Notes under the pieces: model-generated
What the model was told of the DNA's origin: nothing
The model's database searches: none
What the model saw: only the letters and a program-made list of their open reading frames with translations
Translations under genes and position numbers: made by a program
Shown here: positions 1 through 8,995 of the stretch, in pieces
Layout of the letters: every line of letters begins with the position of its first letter
How positions within the stretch are numbered: position 1 is the stretch's first letter
NCBI RefSeq assembly: GCF_001314875.1
Contig: NZ_LJZS01000002.1
Location: 1 to 64,000, forward strand
DNA from: Halomonas sp. HL-48
GTDB taxonomy: Bacteria; Pseudomonadota; Gammaproteobacteria; Pseudomonadales; Halomonadaceae
DNA length: 64,000 bases
Reading direction: 5' to 3'

Positions 1-52
1 CTGACAAATCAAGGTTTTTACACCTCAACCACCGCTGGCAACGCCCTGCGTC

Positions 53-91
53 CCCGGCAGCGGATGCGTACTTTACGGTGTCGCTGCCGGG
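53..91. other. Inverted repeat upstream of pyrB
   Basis: CCCGGCAGCG at 53-62 pairs perfectly with CGCTGCCGGG at 82-91 across a 19-nt loop. It lies about 120 bp before pyrB. It could be a terminator of an upstream gene, a leader hairpin of pyrB, or chance in GC-rich DNA. No U-run follows on the + strand, so a simple terminator is not well supported. No gene is recognisable in bases 1-210. Confidence 0.35.
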
Positions 92-165
92 TTGGCAAGA
101 GGCGCACGGAAAAAGTTTTGTCATCGTTCGCCCCGCCCGCCAAAAGCGCTTCGGCGACAGCGGGG

Positions 166-194
166 TTGGCAGTTACACTAATACTACCTATCTT
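166..194 (+). promoter_or_regulatory. Candidate sigma-70 promoter of pyrB
   Basis: TTGGCA at 166-171 and TATCTT at 189-194 are 17 nt apart. The predicted start point falls only about 10 nt before the ATG, on top of the GAGG ribosome-binding site at 201-204, so either the leader is very short or the real promoter lies further upstream. Confidence 0.3.
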
Positions 195-210
195 CCTGCC
201 GAGGTCCGCG

Positions 211-1236
211 ATGAGCCAACATTTATTAACGGTCGATTCATTAGTCCGCGAGAACGTTGACCACTTACTTCGTGTTGCTGCCCGCATGGAGCCAATTGCC
301 AATCGCCGCCAAGTCACCCGCGTGCTGGAGGGGGCGGTGCTCGGCAACCTGTTCTTTGAAGCCAGTACGCGCACACGGGTGAGTTTCAATGCTGCATTTT
401 GCCGTCTGGGTGGCAGCGTGTGCGATACCACGGGCTTTACCTTTTCATCCATGGCCAAAGGCGAGTCGCTTTATGACACCAGCCGGGTCATGAGCGGCTA
501 TTGCGACGCCATCGTCATGCGCCATCCCGACCAGGGTTCCGTCGCCGAATTTGCCGCGGCAACGAATGTACCGGTGATTAATGGCGGCGACGGCCCTGGC
601 GAGCACCCAAGCCAGGCATTGCTTGACCTCTACACCATTGATAAAGAGTTTCAGCGACTGAATAAATCGCTTAGTGGTGCGCATATCCTGCTTACCGGCG
701 ATTTGAAGTATGGCCGCACCGTGCATTCCCTAATCAAACTCTTGTCGCTCTACGGCCCGCTGCGCATCACCCTGGTCTCGCCGCCGGGGCTTGAAATGCC
801 GTCAGCACTAACCGACCTGGTGGCTTCACGCGGGCATCGCGTTGAGCAGCGCAATTCATTGGCGTGCGATTTCTCTGACCTGGATGTGGTGTATACCACT
901 CGCATTCAAAAAGAGCGCTTTACCGATGAGATGAACGAGAGCTTTCAGGGACTTTCCGATGACTTTATGGTCAATCGCGATTTTCTTGATCAGCGATGCA
1001 ACCCAAGCACGATTGTAATGCACCCGCTGCCCAGAGATAGCCGCCCCGGTGCCAATGATTTGAATGTCGACCTTAACGGCGACCCGCGGTTGGCCATCTT
1101 CCGTCAGACCGATAACGGCATACCCATGCGCATGGCGATCTTTGCCACCTTGCTGAAGGTAGATACGCTGATTGATGACGACCTGCGACCGGTGCGCTGG
1201 TTTGTACCGCCCCAGACCGGCACTCTCGACCGTTAG
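211..1236 (+). CDS. pyrB: Aspartate carbamoyltransferase catalytic chain
   Basis: PyrB condenses carbamoyl phosphate with aspartate, the committed step of pyrimidine synthesis, in the cytoplasm. The 341-residue product carries the carbamoyl-phosphate loop STRTR (52-56), the flexible SMAKGES loop (80-86) that reaches into the neighbouring active site, RHP (104-106) and the HPLPR signature (271-275). The ATG at 211 has GAGG six bases upstream; longer in-frame starts run back to 64 but add residues unlike the family. It is about 30 residues longer than the E. coli chain, mainly through a C-terminal tail. No pyrI or pyrC lies beside it; it converges on ruvX with a 15-bp gap. Confidence 0.93.
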   Translation: MSQHLLTVDSLVRENVDHLLRVAARMEPIANRRQVTRVLEGAVLGNLFFEASTRTRVSFNAAFCRLGGSVCDTTGFTFSSMAKGESLYDTSRVMSGYCDAIVMRHPDQGSVAEFAAATNVPVINGGDGPGEHPSQALLDLYTIDKEFQRLNKSLSGAHILLTGDLKYGRTVHSLIKLLSLYGPLRITLVSPPGLEMPSALTDLVASRGHRVEQRNSLACDFSDLDVVYTTRIQKERFTDEMNESFQGLSDDFMVNRDFLDQRCNPSTIVMHPLPRDSRPGANDLNVDLNGDPRLAIFRQTDNGIPMRMAIFATLLKVDTLIDDDLRPVRWFVPPQTGTLDR

Positions 1237-1251
1237 CCCCCATTTCACGCC

Positions 1252-1707
1252 TTAATAGGCGTTGCGCCCACCGGGAAGTCCCTCCTGGTGGGCAAACCAG
1301 CCCTCCAGAATAAGCACGGCGGCAATGCCGTCGACGCTGTCTTCGCGATAGTTGCCGCGGTGGCCGGCAGCGCGTGCGATTTGTTTGGCTTCCCGCGTTG
1401 ACCCACGCTCATCGACCATTTCGCAGGGCTTGCCAAAACGTCCGTGGAGCCGATTGCCAAATTTACGCGCACGCGTACTCATGGCCGACTCCGTGCCGTC
1501 CATATTGAGCGGCAACCCCACCACAAACAGATCGGGTTGCCACTCCTCGACCAGGCGCGTGACGAGGCTCCAATCGGGAATACCGTCGCGGGCGGTGAGC
1601 GGCGCAAGCTCGCGACCGCTTTTAAGCAGCTCGTTGCCCACCGCCACGCCGATCCGCCGCGTACCAAAATCGAACGCCAGCAGTAGGCGCTGACCAATAT
1701 CAGCCAT
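1252..1707 (-). CDS. ruvX: RuvX/YqgF family putative Holliday junction resolvase / pre-16S rRNA nuclease
   Basis: Small RNase H-fold protein (151 residues). In E. coli the family is tied to processing of the 16S rRNA 5' end; a Holliday junction resolvase role is proposed from structure. Visible motifs: N-terminal DFGTRRIGVAVG (residues 13-24, first catalytic Asp), VVGLPLNMDG (62-71), DER (99-101) and a C-terminal DSVDG with the last acidic residue near 126. It starts 12 nt after the yqgE stop, so the two are probably co-transcribed as in many gammaproteobacteria. Confidence 0.93.
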   Translation of the reverse strand: MADIGQRLLLAFDFGTRRIGVAVGNELLKSGRELAPLTARDGIPDWSLVTRLVEEWQPDLFVVGLPLNMDGTESAMSTRARKFGNRLHGRFGKPCEMVDERGSTREAKQIARAAGHRGNYREDSVDGIAAVLILEGWFAHQEGLPGGRNAY

Positions 1708-1719
1708 TGCGCTCGGCCA

Positions 1720-2277
1720 TTAGGCGTGCCCTGCATCACGGGTCATCAGGTTGAGGTCGACCCCGAGAATGCCCGCCGCCGCGGCAAGCCGTTCAGCAGG
1801 GGGTGTGTCGAAGAGTACCGATGCTTGGCCTTCTACGGTCAGCCAGGCATTTTCTTTCAATTCCTCTTCAAGCTGCCCCACTTCCCAACCGGCACAGCCC
1901 AGACAGACCAGGAACTGTTCCGGGCCTTCGCCATTCGCCAGGGCCTGAAGGATATCCATCGACGTGGTCAGCGAAATACCGTCTTCGACCTGAAGACTGG
2001 AGTCCCACGCCTGGCTGTCGCCGGTGTGCAGGATAAAGCCACGGTCTTTATGCATCGGCCCGCCGTAATACACCGGCGCATTACGATACGGGCTGTCGTC
2101 ACCTCTCAGCTCGAGCTGTTCAAACAGCGCGTCCAGGGTTATCTCCAGGGGGCGGTTGGTAATGACGCCCATGCAGCCATTGTGATCATGGTCGCAGAGG
2201 TAGATAAGGCTGCCCGCAAAATTGGGGTCATCCTGGTGCGGCATGGCCATCAAGAAATGATGTTTTAAACTTTGCAT
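1720..2277 (-). CDS. yqgE: YqgE/AlgH family protein (UPF0301)
   Basis: Conserved protein of 185 residues with the family's N-terminal LKHHFLMAMP and GSLIYLCDHDHNG segments and the central PVYYGGPMHKDRGFILH and LVCLGCAGWEVGQLEEEL blocks. The biochemical role is unknown; AlgH in Pseudomonas was linked to alginate regulation. I chose ATG 2277 because AGGAG lies five bases upstream and the product then begins MQSLKHHF like its relatives; the frame extends 15 codons further. It sits between gshB (78 bp upstream) and ruvX, a common gammaproteobacterial order. Confidence 0.92.
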   Translation of the reverse strand: MQSLKHHFLMAMPHQDDPNFAGSLIYLCDHDHNGCMGVITNRPLEITLDALFEQLELRGDDSPYRNAPVYYGGPMHKDRGFILHTGDSQAWDSSLQVEDGISLTTSMDILQALANGEGPEQFLVCLGCAGWEVGQLEEELKENAWLTVEGQASVLFDTPPAERLAAAAGILGVDLNLMTRDAGHA

Positions 2278-2354
2278 GCGTCTCCTGCGGCCAGCTGACA
2301 GCGTCAGCCAGCCTAAATTCAATGGGTATTGCGCGTCAGTGCGACAGGCCAGCG

Positions 2355-3314
2355 CTATGAGGCAAGTCGGCGCTCAATGGCATCCAGCAGCAGGCCGGCG
2401 ATATCAGTGCCGCGCTGGTCGTCGATTTCACGCACGCAGGTCGGGCTCGTCACGTTGATTTCAGTGATGTAATCGCCGATCACGTCCAGGCCGACAAACA
2501 TCAGCCCTTTTTCACGGATCATGGGCTGCACCTGCTTGATAAGCCACTGGTCACGTTCGGTCAGCTCGCGGCTGACACCGCGCCCGCCGGCGGCGAGGTT
2601 GCCGCGCGTCTCACCCGCTGAGGGAATACGCGCCAGCCCGTAAGGTACCGGCTCGCCATCCACCAGCAAAATCCGCGTATCGCCTTCCTTGATGGCCGGC
2701 AGGTAGCGCTGAACCATGATTTGGCGCTGGCCACGCAGGGTGAGCTGCTCAATAACCGCACCGATATTGCGTCCTTCGGGGCCGATGTGAAATATGCCGG
2801 TCCCCCCCATGCCGTCGAGAGGCTTGAAGATGACATCGCCGTGCTCGGCGTGAAAGGCACGCAGCACATCGGCACGGCTGGCCACCAGGGTCGGCGCGCA
2901 ACACTGGGGGAACTGCTGGGCAAACAGCTTTTCATTACACTGCAGCAACGCAGCCGTTGGATTGACGATTAATACGCCCTCGCGCTCGGCAAAACCGAGC
3001 AGGTGAACCGCATTGGTGAAGTCCGCATCCAACGGCGGATCCTTGCGCATCAGGACCGTATCCAGTTCGTCCAACGGCCGGGCGGACGGTTCGCCCAGGT
3101 CATACCAGTGCTCGGGGTCGCGATGAACCGTCAACGGCCGCATGCGCGCGTAGGCCTGCCCCGCATTCAAGAAGAGATCTTCCTGCTCCATGTAGTGCAG
3201 GGCGTAACCGCGCGCTTGCGCCGCCCACAGCATCGCCATGGTGGTATCTTTCTTGTAAGCGATGTCGCTTATGGGATCCATCACGACACCCAGGTGCAAT
3301 GTTGACTGACTCAT
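2355..3314 (-). CDS. gshB: Glutathione synthetase
   Basis: ATP-grasp ligase joining gamma-glutamylcysteine and glycine to make glutathione. The 319-residue product matches the E. coli enzyme along its length: GVVMDPI near the N-terminus, MRKDPP (89-94), the ATP-grasp loop KPLDGMGGTGIF (164-175), ARIPSAGETRGNLAAGGRG and a C-terminal GLDVIGDYITEINVTSPTC. The ATG at 3314 is chosen over one five codons upstream because MSQSTLHLGVVMDP aligns with family N-termini. First gene of a probable gshB-yqgE-ruvX operon. Confidence 0.96.
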   Translation of the reverse strand: MSQSTLHLGVVMDPISDIAYKKDTTMAMLWAAQARGYALHYMEQEDLFLNAGQAYARMRPLTVHRDPEHWYDLGEPSARPLDELDTVLMRKDPPLDADFTNAVHLLGFAEREGVLIVNPTAALLQCNEKLFAQQFPQCCAPTLVASRADVLRAFHAEHGDVIFKPLDGMGGTGIFHIGPEGRNIGAVIEQLTLRGQRQIMVQRYLPAIKEGDTRILLVDGEPVPYGLARIPSAGETRGNLAAGGRGVSRELTERDQWLIKQVQPMIREKGLMFVGLDVIGDYITEINVTSPTCVREIDDQRGTDIAGLLLDAIERRLAS

Positions 3315-3383
3315 CGGGGCACAATCCATACATGAACAATAGATAGGCAGTATGCCGCACTGCCTCTCAGGCTTCTAGCCGCG

Positions 3384-4076
3384 TTACTCGCTGAGCGCGC
3401 CGGGCACCAGACGTATGGCGTCTGGCTCCAGGGTTATCAACCCCTGCTTGTAAAGCCGTCCTATCGCCTGTTTGTAAGCGCTCTTGCTCACCCCCAGCCG
3501 CGCCTTGATCGCGTGTGCGTCACTTTTATCGCCCAGGGCCAGATAGCCGCCGCTTTCGCGCAGCGCCTTGAGTATTTTATCGCCCACCACATCCAGGCGG
3601 GCAGCACCAGGCGGCAGCAGCGAAATATCCAAACGCCCGTCTTCACGGCGCTGCTTGACGTAGCCCGTCAGCGACTGGCCAAGCCGCAACGGCTGGCTGA
3701 TATCGTCCTGATAGATCAACCCCCAATAGCGGTGATCGACGACCACCTTCATCCCCAGGTCGGTGCGGTCGGCCACCACAACGCTTACCGCGTCGCCCGT
3801 TTCCAGCGCCCAGGCGTCGTCGGTCAAAAATCGATCGAGTCGCATGGTCGCCACGGGCCTGCCCTGGTCATCCTGGTAGAGCATAACCAGTACGCGCTTG
3901 CCCGGGTCGGGGCGAAACCGCTGCTCGCTGTAGGGCAATAGCACATCTTTGGGCTGCCCCCAGCGTAAAAACGCCCCGGTGCTGTTAACCGCCGTCACCG
4001 TCAAGTAGGCCACTTCGCCCAGTTGGGCAGCAGCATCACTGGCAGATCGGGGCGAGGAATGGGACTCACGGACCAT
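3384..4076 (-). CDS. S1-like RNA-binding protein, CvfB/YitL type
   Basis: The 230-residue product looks like the CvfB group: S1-like beta-barrel segments (GEVAYLTVTAVNSTGAFL; GDAVSVVVADRTDLGMKVVV; LRLGQSLTGYVKQRREDGRLDI, described here as separate blocks) followed by a C-terminal winged helix (ARLGVSKSAYKQAIGRLYKQG). In Staphylococcus CvfB binds RNA and affects virulence; the role in gammaproteobacteria is not established. The ATG at 4076 is preceded by AAGGA; the frame stays open for 26 more codons whose sequence is not family-like. It stands alone between rsmE and gshB. Confidence 0.82.
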   Translation of the reverse strand: MVRESHSSPRSASDAAAQLGEVAYLTVTAVNSTGAFLRWGQPKDVLLPYSEQRFRPDPGKRVLVMLYQDDQGRPVATMRLDRFLTDDAWALETGDAVSVVVADRTDLGMKVVVDHRYWGLIYQDDISQPLRLGQSLTGYVKQRREDGRLDISLLPPGAARLDVVGDKILKALRESGGYLALGDKSDAHAIKARLGVSKSAYKQAIGRLYKQGLITLEPDAIRLVPGALSE

Positions 4077-4212
4077 GGGTGCCGTCCTTACAGTAAATAG
4101 GCATACATTATGGTGCTTTGGGGCGCCAAGGCAAAGCACGCCGGTATCCGGCATGGCGCGTCGAGGTGAATATCTGCAGAGGAGTAAGGCGGAAGCAATA
4201 GAGGGTCAGTGC

Positions 4213-4932
4213 TTATAGATCGCCGAAATGATGCTGAAGGAGCGTCAACGCCACGAGCGGCGCCGTCTCGGTGCGCAGCACACGCGGGCCGAGCGTGAGG
4301 GGCAGGAACTCAGCCGCCAATGCGGCGTCCACATCCGCGTCGCTAAGCCCCCCCTCGGGGCCGATCAACAGCGCCGCTGTTTCCGGCCGCTGCTTGCTGT
4401 CAAAGGGGTGATCCGTCGCCAGGTGGAGCATCAGGCGCAACGTTTCCTGCCGCTCAACCAGCCAGGACGTGAGCGTCATGGGCGGATTGACCGGCGGCAC
4501 CACCGCACGCCCGCTCTGCTCGCAGGCGCTGGCGGCCACCGCCTGCCAATGGGCAAGTTTTTTATCTTCCCGATCGCCTTTGAGACGCACGTCACCACGC
4601 TCGGTATACAGCGGGGTGATCGCCGCCACGCCAAGCTCGACGGCCTTCTGGATGGCGTAATCCATCCTATCGCCCTTGGAAATCGCCTGGCCTAAATGCA
4701 CGGCCAGCGGCGATTCACCGCTGCCCGGCCAGACGGCTTCAACGGTCACCGTCGCCTGCTTGCGGCTGACCTCGGTTAACCGCACCCCCGCCTCTTGGCC
4801 ACGGCCATCGAACACCACCAGCGGTGCCCCTTCGCCCATGCGCAGCACGCGCGTGACATGACGCGCCGGGCCCTCCGGCAGGGTCAGTTCATCTCCCGGG
4901 GTCAACACCACCGGCACATAAAGCCGCGGCAT
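4213..4932 (-). CDS. rsmE: 16S rRNA (uracil1498-N3)-methyltransferase
   Basis: SPOUT-class enzyme that methylates U1498 of 16S rRNA in the assembled 30S subunit. The product shows PRLYVPVVLTPGDELTLP at the N-terminus (PUA-like part), the RHVTRVLRM segment, AISKGDRMDYAIQKAVELGV, and the C-terminal trefoil-knot SAM site LLIGPEGGLSD followed by LTLGPRVLRTETA. I prefer ATG 4932 (239 residues, near the E. coli 243) because relatives start at this point; an ATG at 4980, three bases after the secB stop, would add 16 residues and would suggest translational coupling. Neither start has a strong ribosome-binding site. Confidence 0.93.
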   Translation of the reverse strand: MPRLYVPVVLTPGDELTLPEGPARHVTRVLRMGEGAPLVVFDGRGQEAGVRLTEVSRKQATVTVEAVWPGSGESPLAVHLGQAISKGDRMDYAIQKAVELGVAAITPLYTERGDVRLKGDREDKKLAHWQAVAASACEQSGRAVVPPVNPPMTLTSWLVERQETLRLMLHLATDHPFDSKQRPETAALLIGPEGGLSDADVDAALAAEFLPLTLGPRVLRTETAPLVALTLLQHHFGDL

Positions 4933-4983
4933 TTTGCCGTGCCTGGCATACCAATCGGCGGCGAGCAGTGTTTCCGACATCGT

Positions 4984-5496
4984 TTAGTGCGTGTTCTCTT
5001 CCGCCGGTTGGCTAGCCTGCTGCTGCTCGCGCTGCTTACGCTGCGCGTACATCGCTTCAAAGTTCACCGGCGCCAGCATCAGCGGCGGGAAGCCGCCACG
5101 GTTGACCAGATTATCCACGCACTCACGGGCATACGGGAACAACAGGTTGGGGCAGAAAGCGCCCAGCGTTTGATCAAGCTGAGCGCCTTCGATTCCGGCG
5201 ATGCGGAACAGGCCCGCCTGCTCGACTTCCGCCAGGAAAGAGGTGGTGCCCGTTTCTTTGTCGTTAACCTGCGCGGTCACTTTGACGACGACTTCATATT
5301 GGTCATCGGCAATCTTGCTGCTGGTGGTGTTGAGATCAAGACTCACCTTGGGTTTAAACGACTCCTGAAACACCGACGGCGAATTGGGTGCTTCGAACGA
5401 AATATCCTTAACGTAAATACGCTGCAGCGAGAACTTGAGCTGCGGTTTTTCGTCGCCTTGTGCGCCGGCCTGCGGGGTGTTGTTATCTTCCGCCAT
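4984..5496 (-). CDS. secB: Protein-export chaperone SecB
   Basis: Tetrameric cytosolic chaperone that keeps preproteins unfolded and hands them to SecA. The 170-residue product has the core [19 protein letters not shown], the conserved beta-sheet region, and [24 protein letters not shown]. It carries an unusually long, glutamine/glutamate-rich C-terminal tail. ATG 5496 is supported by AGGAG seven bases upstream. In E. coli grxC lies between secB and yibN; here the 73-bp gap leaves no room for it. Confidence 0.96.
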   Translation of the reverse strand: MAEDNNTPQAGAQGDEKPQLKFSLQRIYVKDISFEAPNSPSVFQESFKPKVSLDLNTTSSKIADDQYEVVVKVTAQVNDKETGTTSFLAEVEQAGLFRIAGIEGAQLDQTLGAFCPNLLFPYARECVDNLVNRGGFPPLMLAPVNFEAMYAQRKQREQQQASQPAEENTH

Positions 5497-5569
5497 GGGA
5501 GAACTCCTCGTTTGTTGATGCAATAGTCAGTGCAAGTGTTGATGCCGTCAGTAGGATGCGCGGCTACGC

Positions 5570-5992
5570 TTATTTTTTAACCACCGGAAGGCCGTCAGCC
5601 TGCCACTGCGCCATGCCACCTTTCAGTTTCAGGGCGCGTTCAAAGCCGGCCTTGGCGAGCTTGGTCTGCGCCGCGCCAGAGCTCTGGCCGTGCTTGCACA
5701 CCACAATGATCGGCTTGTCTTTGACTTTATTCAGCTCGCTCATGCGGCTATCCAGGCTGCTCTGGGGGATGTTGCGCGCCCCGGCGATATGGCCCGTCTT
5801 GAAGTCTTTACTTTCACGGATATCCACGACAACGGCGTCTTCACGGTTAATGAGCTGCGTGGCCTCGGAGGCCGTGAGCGCATGGGTTGAGGCACTGCGT
5901 GTTTCATACACAATCCACGCTATCAGCGCCAGCAAAAACGCCCCCACCAGCAGGGGATGATTCATTACGAATTCGAACAGCTGATCGATCAT
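5570..5992 (-). CDS. yibN: Membrane-anchored rhodanese-like protein
   Basis: 140-residue protein with one N-terminal membrane segment (about residues 13-29) and a single rhodanese domain. The active-site loop is CKHGQSS with Cys at 99, so a persulfide-forming sulfurtransferase is plausible; substrate unknown. DIRE and GHIAGARNIP mark the CH2 motifs. The neighbourhood (secB on one side, gpmI divergent on the other) matches E. coli yibN, which interacts with inner-membrane insertion factors in some studies. Confidence 0.9.
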   Translation of the reverse strand: MIDQLFEFVMNHPLLVGAFLLALIAWIVYETRSASTHALTASEATQLINREDAVVVDIRESKDFKTGHIAGARNIPQSSLDSRMSELNKVKDKPIIVVCKHGQSSGAAQTKLAKAGFERALKLKGGMAQWQADGLPVVKK

Positions 5993-6092
5993 CGCGACAC
6001 AATCTCTTGGTCAATACGGAAAAAGGCAGCGTTGCCACCGCTAAAACGCGACAAGTATACACGTCTGGAGGCCACGCGCGCAGGCCTGAGCC

Positions 6093-6122
6093 ATGACGCT
6101 TAGCCACTGGCTGCGTTATGAT
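6093..6122 (+). promoter_or_regulatory. Candidate gpmI promoter
   Basis: ATGACG (6093-6098) and TATGAT (6117-6122) are separated by 18 nt, giving a start point near 6129 and a leader of about 68 nt before the gpmI ATG. Only the -10 is a close match, so confidence is limited. Confidence 0.35.
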
Positions 6123-6196
6123 GCCCGATGCATGCGTTAGTCGCGACCCTGATCCACGTTATGTCGTCCGGCTTGCCACTTTATCAGGAGGATTTT

Positions 6197-7774
6197 ATGG
6201 ACACTGCACGCACTCCCCGCCCCGTCGCGCTGATTATTCTGGACGGTTACGGTCACAATCCCGACAGTGCGCACAATGCGGTGGCCGCCGCCAGCACCCC
6301 GGTGATGGATCAGCTCTGGGCGGACCGCCCGCATGCCTTCGTTCACACCGATGGCCGCCATGTAGGGCTGCCGGACGGGCAAATGGGCAACTCCGAAGTG
6401 GGCCACATGAACCTGGGCGCCGGACGCATTGTGTATCAGGATTTCACTCGTATCACCAAAGCCATCGAAGACGGCGATCTGGATACCATCAAAGCACTCA
6501 CCCAGCCCATCGACGACGCCGTGGCCAACGGGCATGCTGTCCACTTACTGGGGCTGCTGTCGCCGGGCGGCGTCCACAGTCATGAAGACCACTTTATCGC
6601 CATGGCCGAGTTGGCCGCACGCCGTGGAGCCCAGCGCATCTACGTGCACGCCTTTCTGGACGGCCGCGATATGCCTCCCCAGAGCGCACTTCGCTCCATC
6701 GAGCGTGCCAACGCGCGTCTCGCCGAACTGGTCGGCGCCGACAATGGCTTTGTCGCCTCGATTATCGGGCGCTTTTTTGCCATGGACCGGGATAACCGCT
6801 GGGAGCGCGTCGAGCAAGCCTACCGGCTGCTCACTGAGGGCCACGCCAACTATTATGCGACCAGTGCCGAAATGGCCCTGCGCGATGCCTACGAACGGGG
6901 CGAAACCGACGAATTCGTCGCCGCCAGCAGCATACCGGTCAGCGACGGTTCCAACGACAGCGCCATTACGTTGCAGGACGGTGATGCGGCGATTTTCCTC
7001 AACTTCCGCTCGGATCGCGCTCGCGAACTGACCCGCGCTTTCGTCGAGCCCGGCTTCAACGGCTTCGAGCGGCGCGTCTGCCCCAAGCTGGCGGGGGACG
7101 GGCTGGTCATGATGACCCAGTATGCAGCGAATATCCCCGCGCCGGCCGCCTTCCCGCCCAGCGATCTGCACGACACCCTGGGGGAAGTGGTCGCCAAACG
7201 CGGCTTGACCCAGTTGCGGATCGCCGAAACCGAGAAATATCCCCACGTTACTTTCTTCTTTTCAGGCGGCAATGAAGCCGAGTACGTGGGCGAAGAGCGC
7301 ATTCTCGTGCCGTCCCCGCGGGACGTGAAGACCTACGATGAAAAACCCGAGATGAGTGCCTTCGAGATTACCGACAAACTCGTCGACGCCATCGATAGCG
7401 GCCGTTTCGATTTAATGGTGTGCAACTACGCCAATGGTGACATGGTCGGCCACACCGGCGACTTCGACGCCGCCGTCAAGGCCATCGAGACCGTCGATAC
7501 CTGCGTGGGTCGCGTGGTCGAGGCCATCGAGCGCGCTGGGGGCGCCTGTCTGATTACGGCGGATCATGGCAATGCCGAGCAGATGGTTCACCCGGAGACC
7601 GGCGCGCCGCAAACCGCGCACACCACCTTTACGGTACCGCTGATTTATGTCGGCCAACGCTCGGCTCAGCTCGCCGATGGCCGACTATGCGACCTTGCCC
7701 CGACGCTGCTGACCATGATGGATCAGGACGTCCCTGAGGCAATGACCGGTCAACCCCTGATCCGATTAGGTTAG
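6197..7774 (+). CDS. gpmI: 2,3-bisphosphoglycerate-independent phosphoglycerate mutase
   Basis: Mn-dependent enzyme interconverting 3- and 2-phosphoglycerate. The 525-residue product has the alkaline-phosphatase-fold metal motif LILDGYG type (IILDGYGHN, Asp16), the phosphoserine nucleophile in [10 protein letters not shown] (Ser66), [22 protein letters not shown] and the C-terminal metal site [15 protein letters not shown] at 6186-6191, five bases before the ATG, fixes the start although the frame is open from 6128. envC follows after 7 bp, as in E. coli. Confidence 0.97.
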   Translation: MDTARTPRPVALIILDGYGHNPDSAHNAVAAASTPVMDQLWADRPHAFVHTDGRHVGLPDGQMGNSEVGHMNLGAGRIVYQDFTRITKAIEDGDLDTIKALTQPIDDAVANGHAVHLLGLLSPGGVHSHEDHFIAMAELAARRGAQRIYVHAFLDGRDMPPQSALRSIERANARLAELVGADNGFVASIIGRFFAMDRDNRWERVEQAYRLLTEGHANYYATSAEMALRDAYERGETDEFVAASSIPVSDGSNDSAITLQDGDAAIFLNFRSDRARELTRAFVEPGFNGFERRVCPKLAGDGLVMMTQYAANIPAPAAFPPSDLHDTLGEVVAKRGLTQLRIAETEKYPHVTFFFSGGNEAEYVGEERILVPSPRDVKTYDEKPEMSAFEITDKLVDAIDSGRFDLMVCNYANGDMVGHTGDFDAAVKAIETVDTCVGRVVEAIERAGGACLITADHGNAEQMVHPETGAPQTAHTTFTVPLIYVGQRSAQLADGRLCDLAPTLLTMMDQDVPEAMTGQPLIRLG

Positions 7775-7781
7775 TCCCTAG

Positions 7782-8918
7782 ATGCGAGGACTTGTCGGGA
7801 TGGCGGCCGGCGTGGCGCTGATGGTCGCCACGCACAGTGCCGCCCAGCCCAACGAAGATCAGGCACGCCAGCAACTCGATGATATTGGCCAGGCCATCGA
7901 GGCGGTTTCGGAACGTTTGAGCGACACCGATGACGCCCGCGAGGGCGCCAAGCGCGAGCTACGCGAGGTGGAAACCGAACTGGCCAAGACCCACCAGCGG
8001 CTTGATCAGCTGCAGCGCGAGCGGCGCGAGCTAAACGAAGAAACCCGTAAGCTTCGCCAGCATCGCGAGCGCCTCGAGACCGACCGCGAGGCCCAGGTCG
8101 ACGCCCTTGGCCAGCAGTTAGCAGCGCTTTATCGACTGGGCCCGACGCCCCAGCTCAAGTTACTGTTGAATCAGGGCGACCCCGCCGAGCTTGACCGAAT
8201 GCAGGCCTATTTGAATCGGCTCACCGACGCTCGCCAGCAGCGCCTGGACGACATTGCCCGGTTGGATAACGCCTTGGCGGATACCCAGCAGGCACTTGCC
8301 GAGCGTCAGGACCGTCTGGATACCTTGTCTGAGGAACTTGAAGAAGAAAGTGCACGACTTGCCGAGCGTACCCAGGAACGCCGCGGCGTCGTCGCCAACC
8401 TCGATGACCGCTACGGCAGTGAAGCCGACCGTCTGGCCGATTTGAATGAAGACCGCGAACAGGCCGAACAACGGCTTCGTGAAATTCAGGCCGAACTCGC
8501 CCGCCTTGACGAGCCGACGCCGAGCACCCAGATTACGCGTACCCAGGGCGACTTACCCTGGCCGGTCCAAGGCGATATCACGGCGGACTTCCAACGTCGC
8601 GACGGCGTGCATTATAACGGCATCGTCATTCGGGCCTCAGCGGGCACCACGGTCAATGCGGTGCATACAGGCCGCGTGGTGTTTGCCGACTGGATGCGCG
8701 GATTTGGTAACCTGCTGATTATCGACCATGGTGATCAGATCATGACGCTCTATGCCCATCTGCAGCAGTTCAACGCCCGCCCCGGCCAACAGGTTGACAG
8801 CGGCGATGCGATTGGCCAAGTGGGCAACAGCGGCGGTCAGTCGCGTGATGCACTTTACTTTGAGGTTCGCCGTCGCGGTGAACCAATTAACCCGCAACGT
8901 TGGATTGCACGCCGTTGA
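7782..8918 (+). CDS. envC: Murein hydrolase activator EnvC
   Basis: Exported activator of the AmiA/AmiB amidases at the division septum. 378 residues: signal peptide (1-22, ending AAQP), a long Glu/Arg/Gln-rich coiled coil (about 25-235), then a LytM/M23 domain (about 255-378). The LytM domain lacks the zinc ligands of true M23 peptidases: the first motif reads HYNGIVIRA and the HxH motif is replaced by LYFEVR, as expected of a non-enzymatic activator. It starts 7 bp after gpmI, and ctpA follows, so the three may share transcripts. Confidence 0.92.
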   Translation: MRGLVGMAAGVALMVATHSAAQPNEDQARQQLDDIGQAIEAVSERLSDTDDAREGAKRELREVETELAKTHQRLDQLQRERRELNEETRKLRQHRERLETDREAQVDALGQQLAALYRLGPTPQLKLLLNQGDPAELDRMQAYLNRLTDARQQRLDDIARLDNALADTQQALAERQDRLDTLSEELEEESARLAERTQERRGVVANLDDRYGSEADRLADLNEDREQAEQRLREIQAELARLDEPTPSTQITRTQGDLPWPVQGDITADFQRRDGVHYNGIVIRASAGTTVNAVHTGRVVFADWMRGFGNLLIIDHGDQIMTLYAHLQQFNARPGQQVDSGDAIGQVGNSGGQSRDALYFEVRRRGEPINPQRWIARR

Positions 8919-8995
8919 CGGGATAAGCTGGGCTATTATTGTTGTCACTTCGGGTAGCGGCGCGCGCTACCCACCTATCGCTTCGCGGAGTCCGC

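Noticed and set aside
18-458. 146-codon minus-strand frame overlapping the pyrB start
   Set aside because: Overlaps conserved pyrB codons and has no domain or ribosome-binding site that I can see.
1264-1292. GCCCACC / GGTGGGC hairpin near the ruvX 3' end as terminator
   Set aside because: Lies inside the ruvX coding region with no T-run on either strand.
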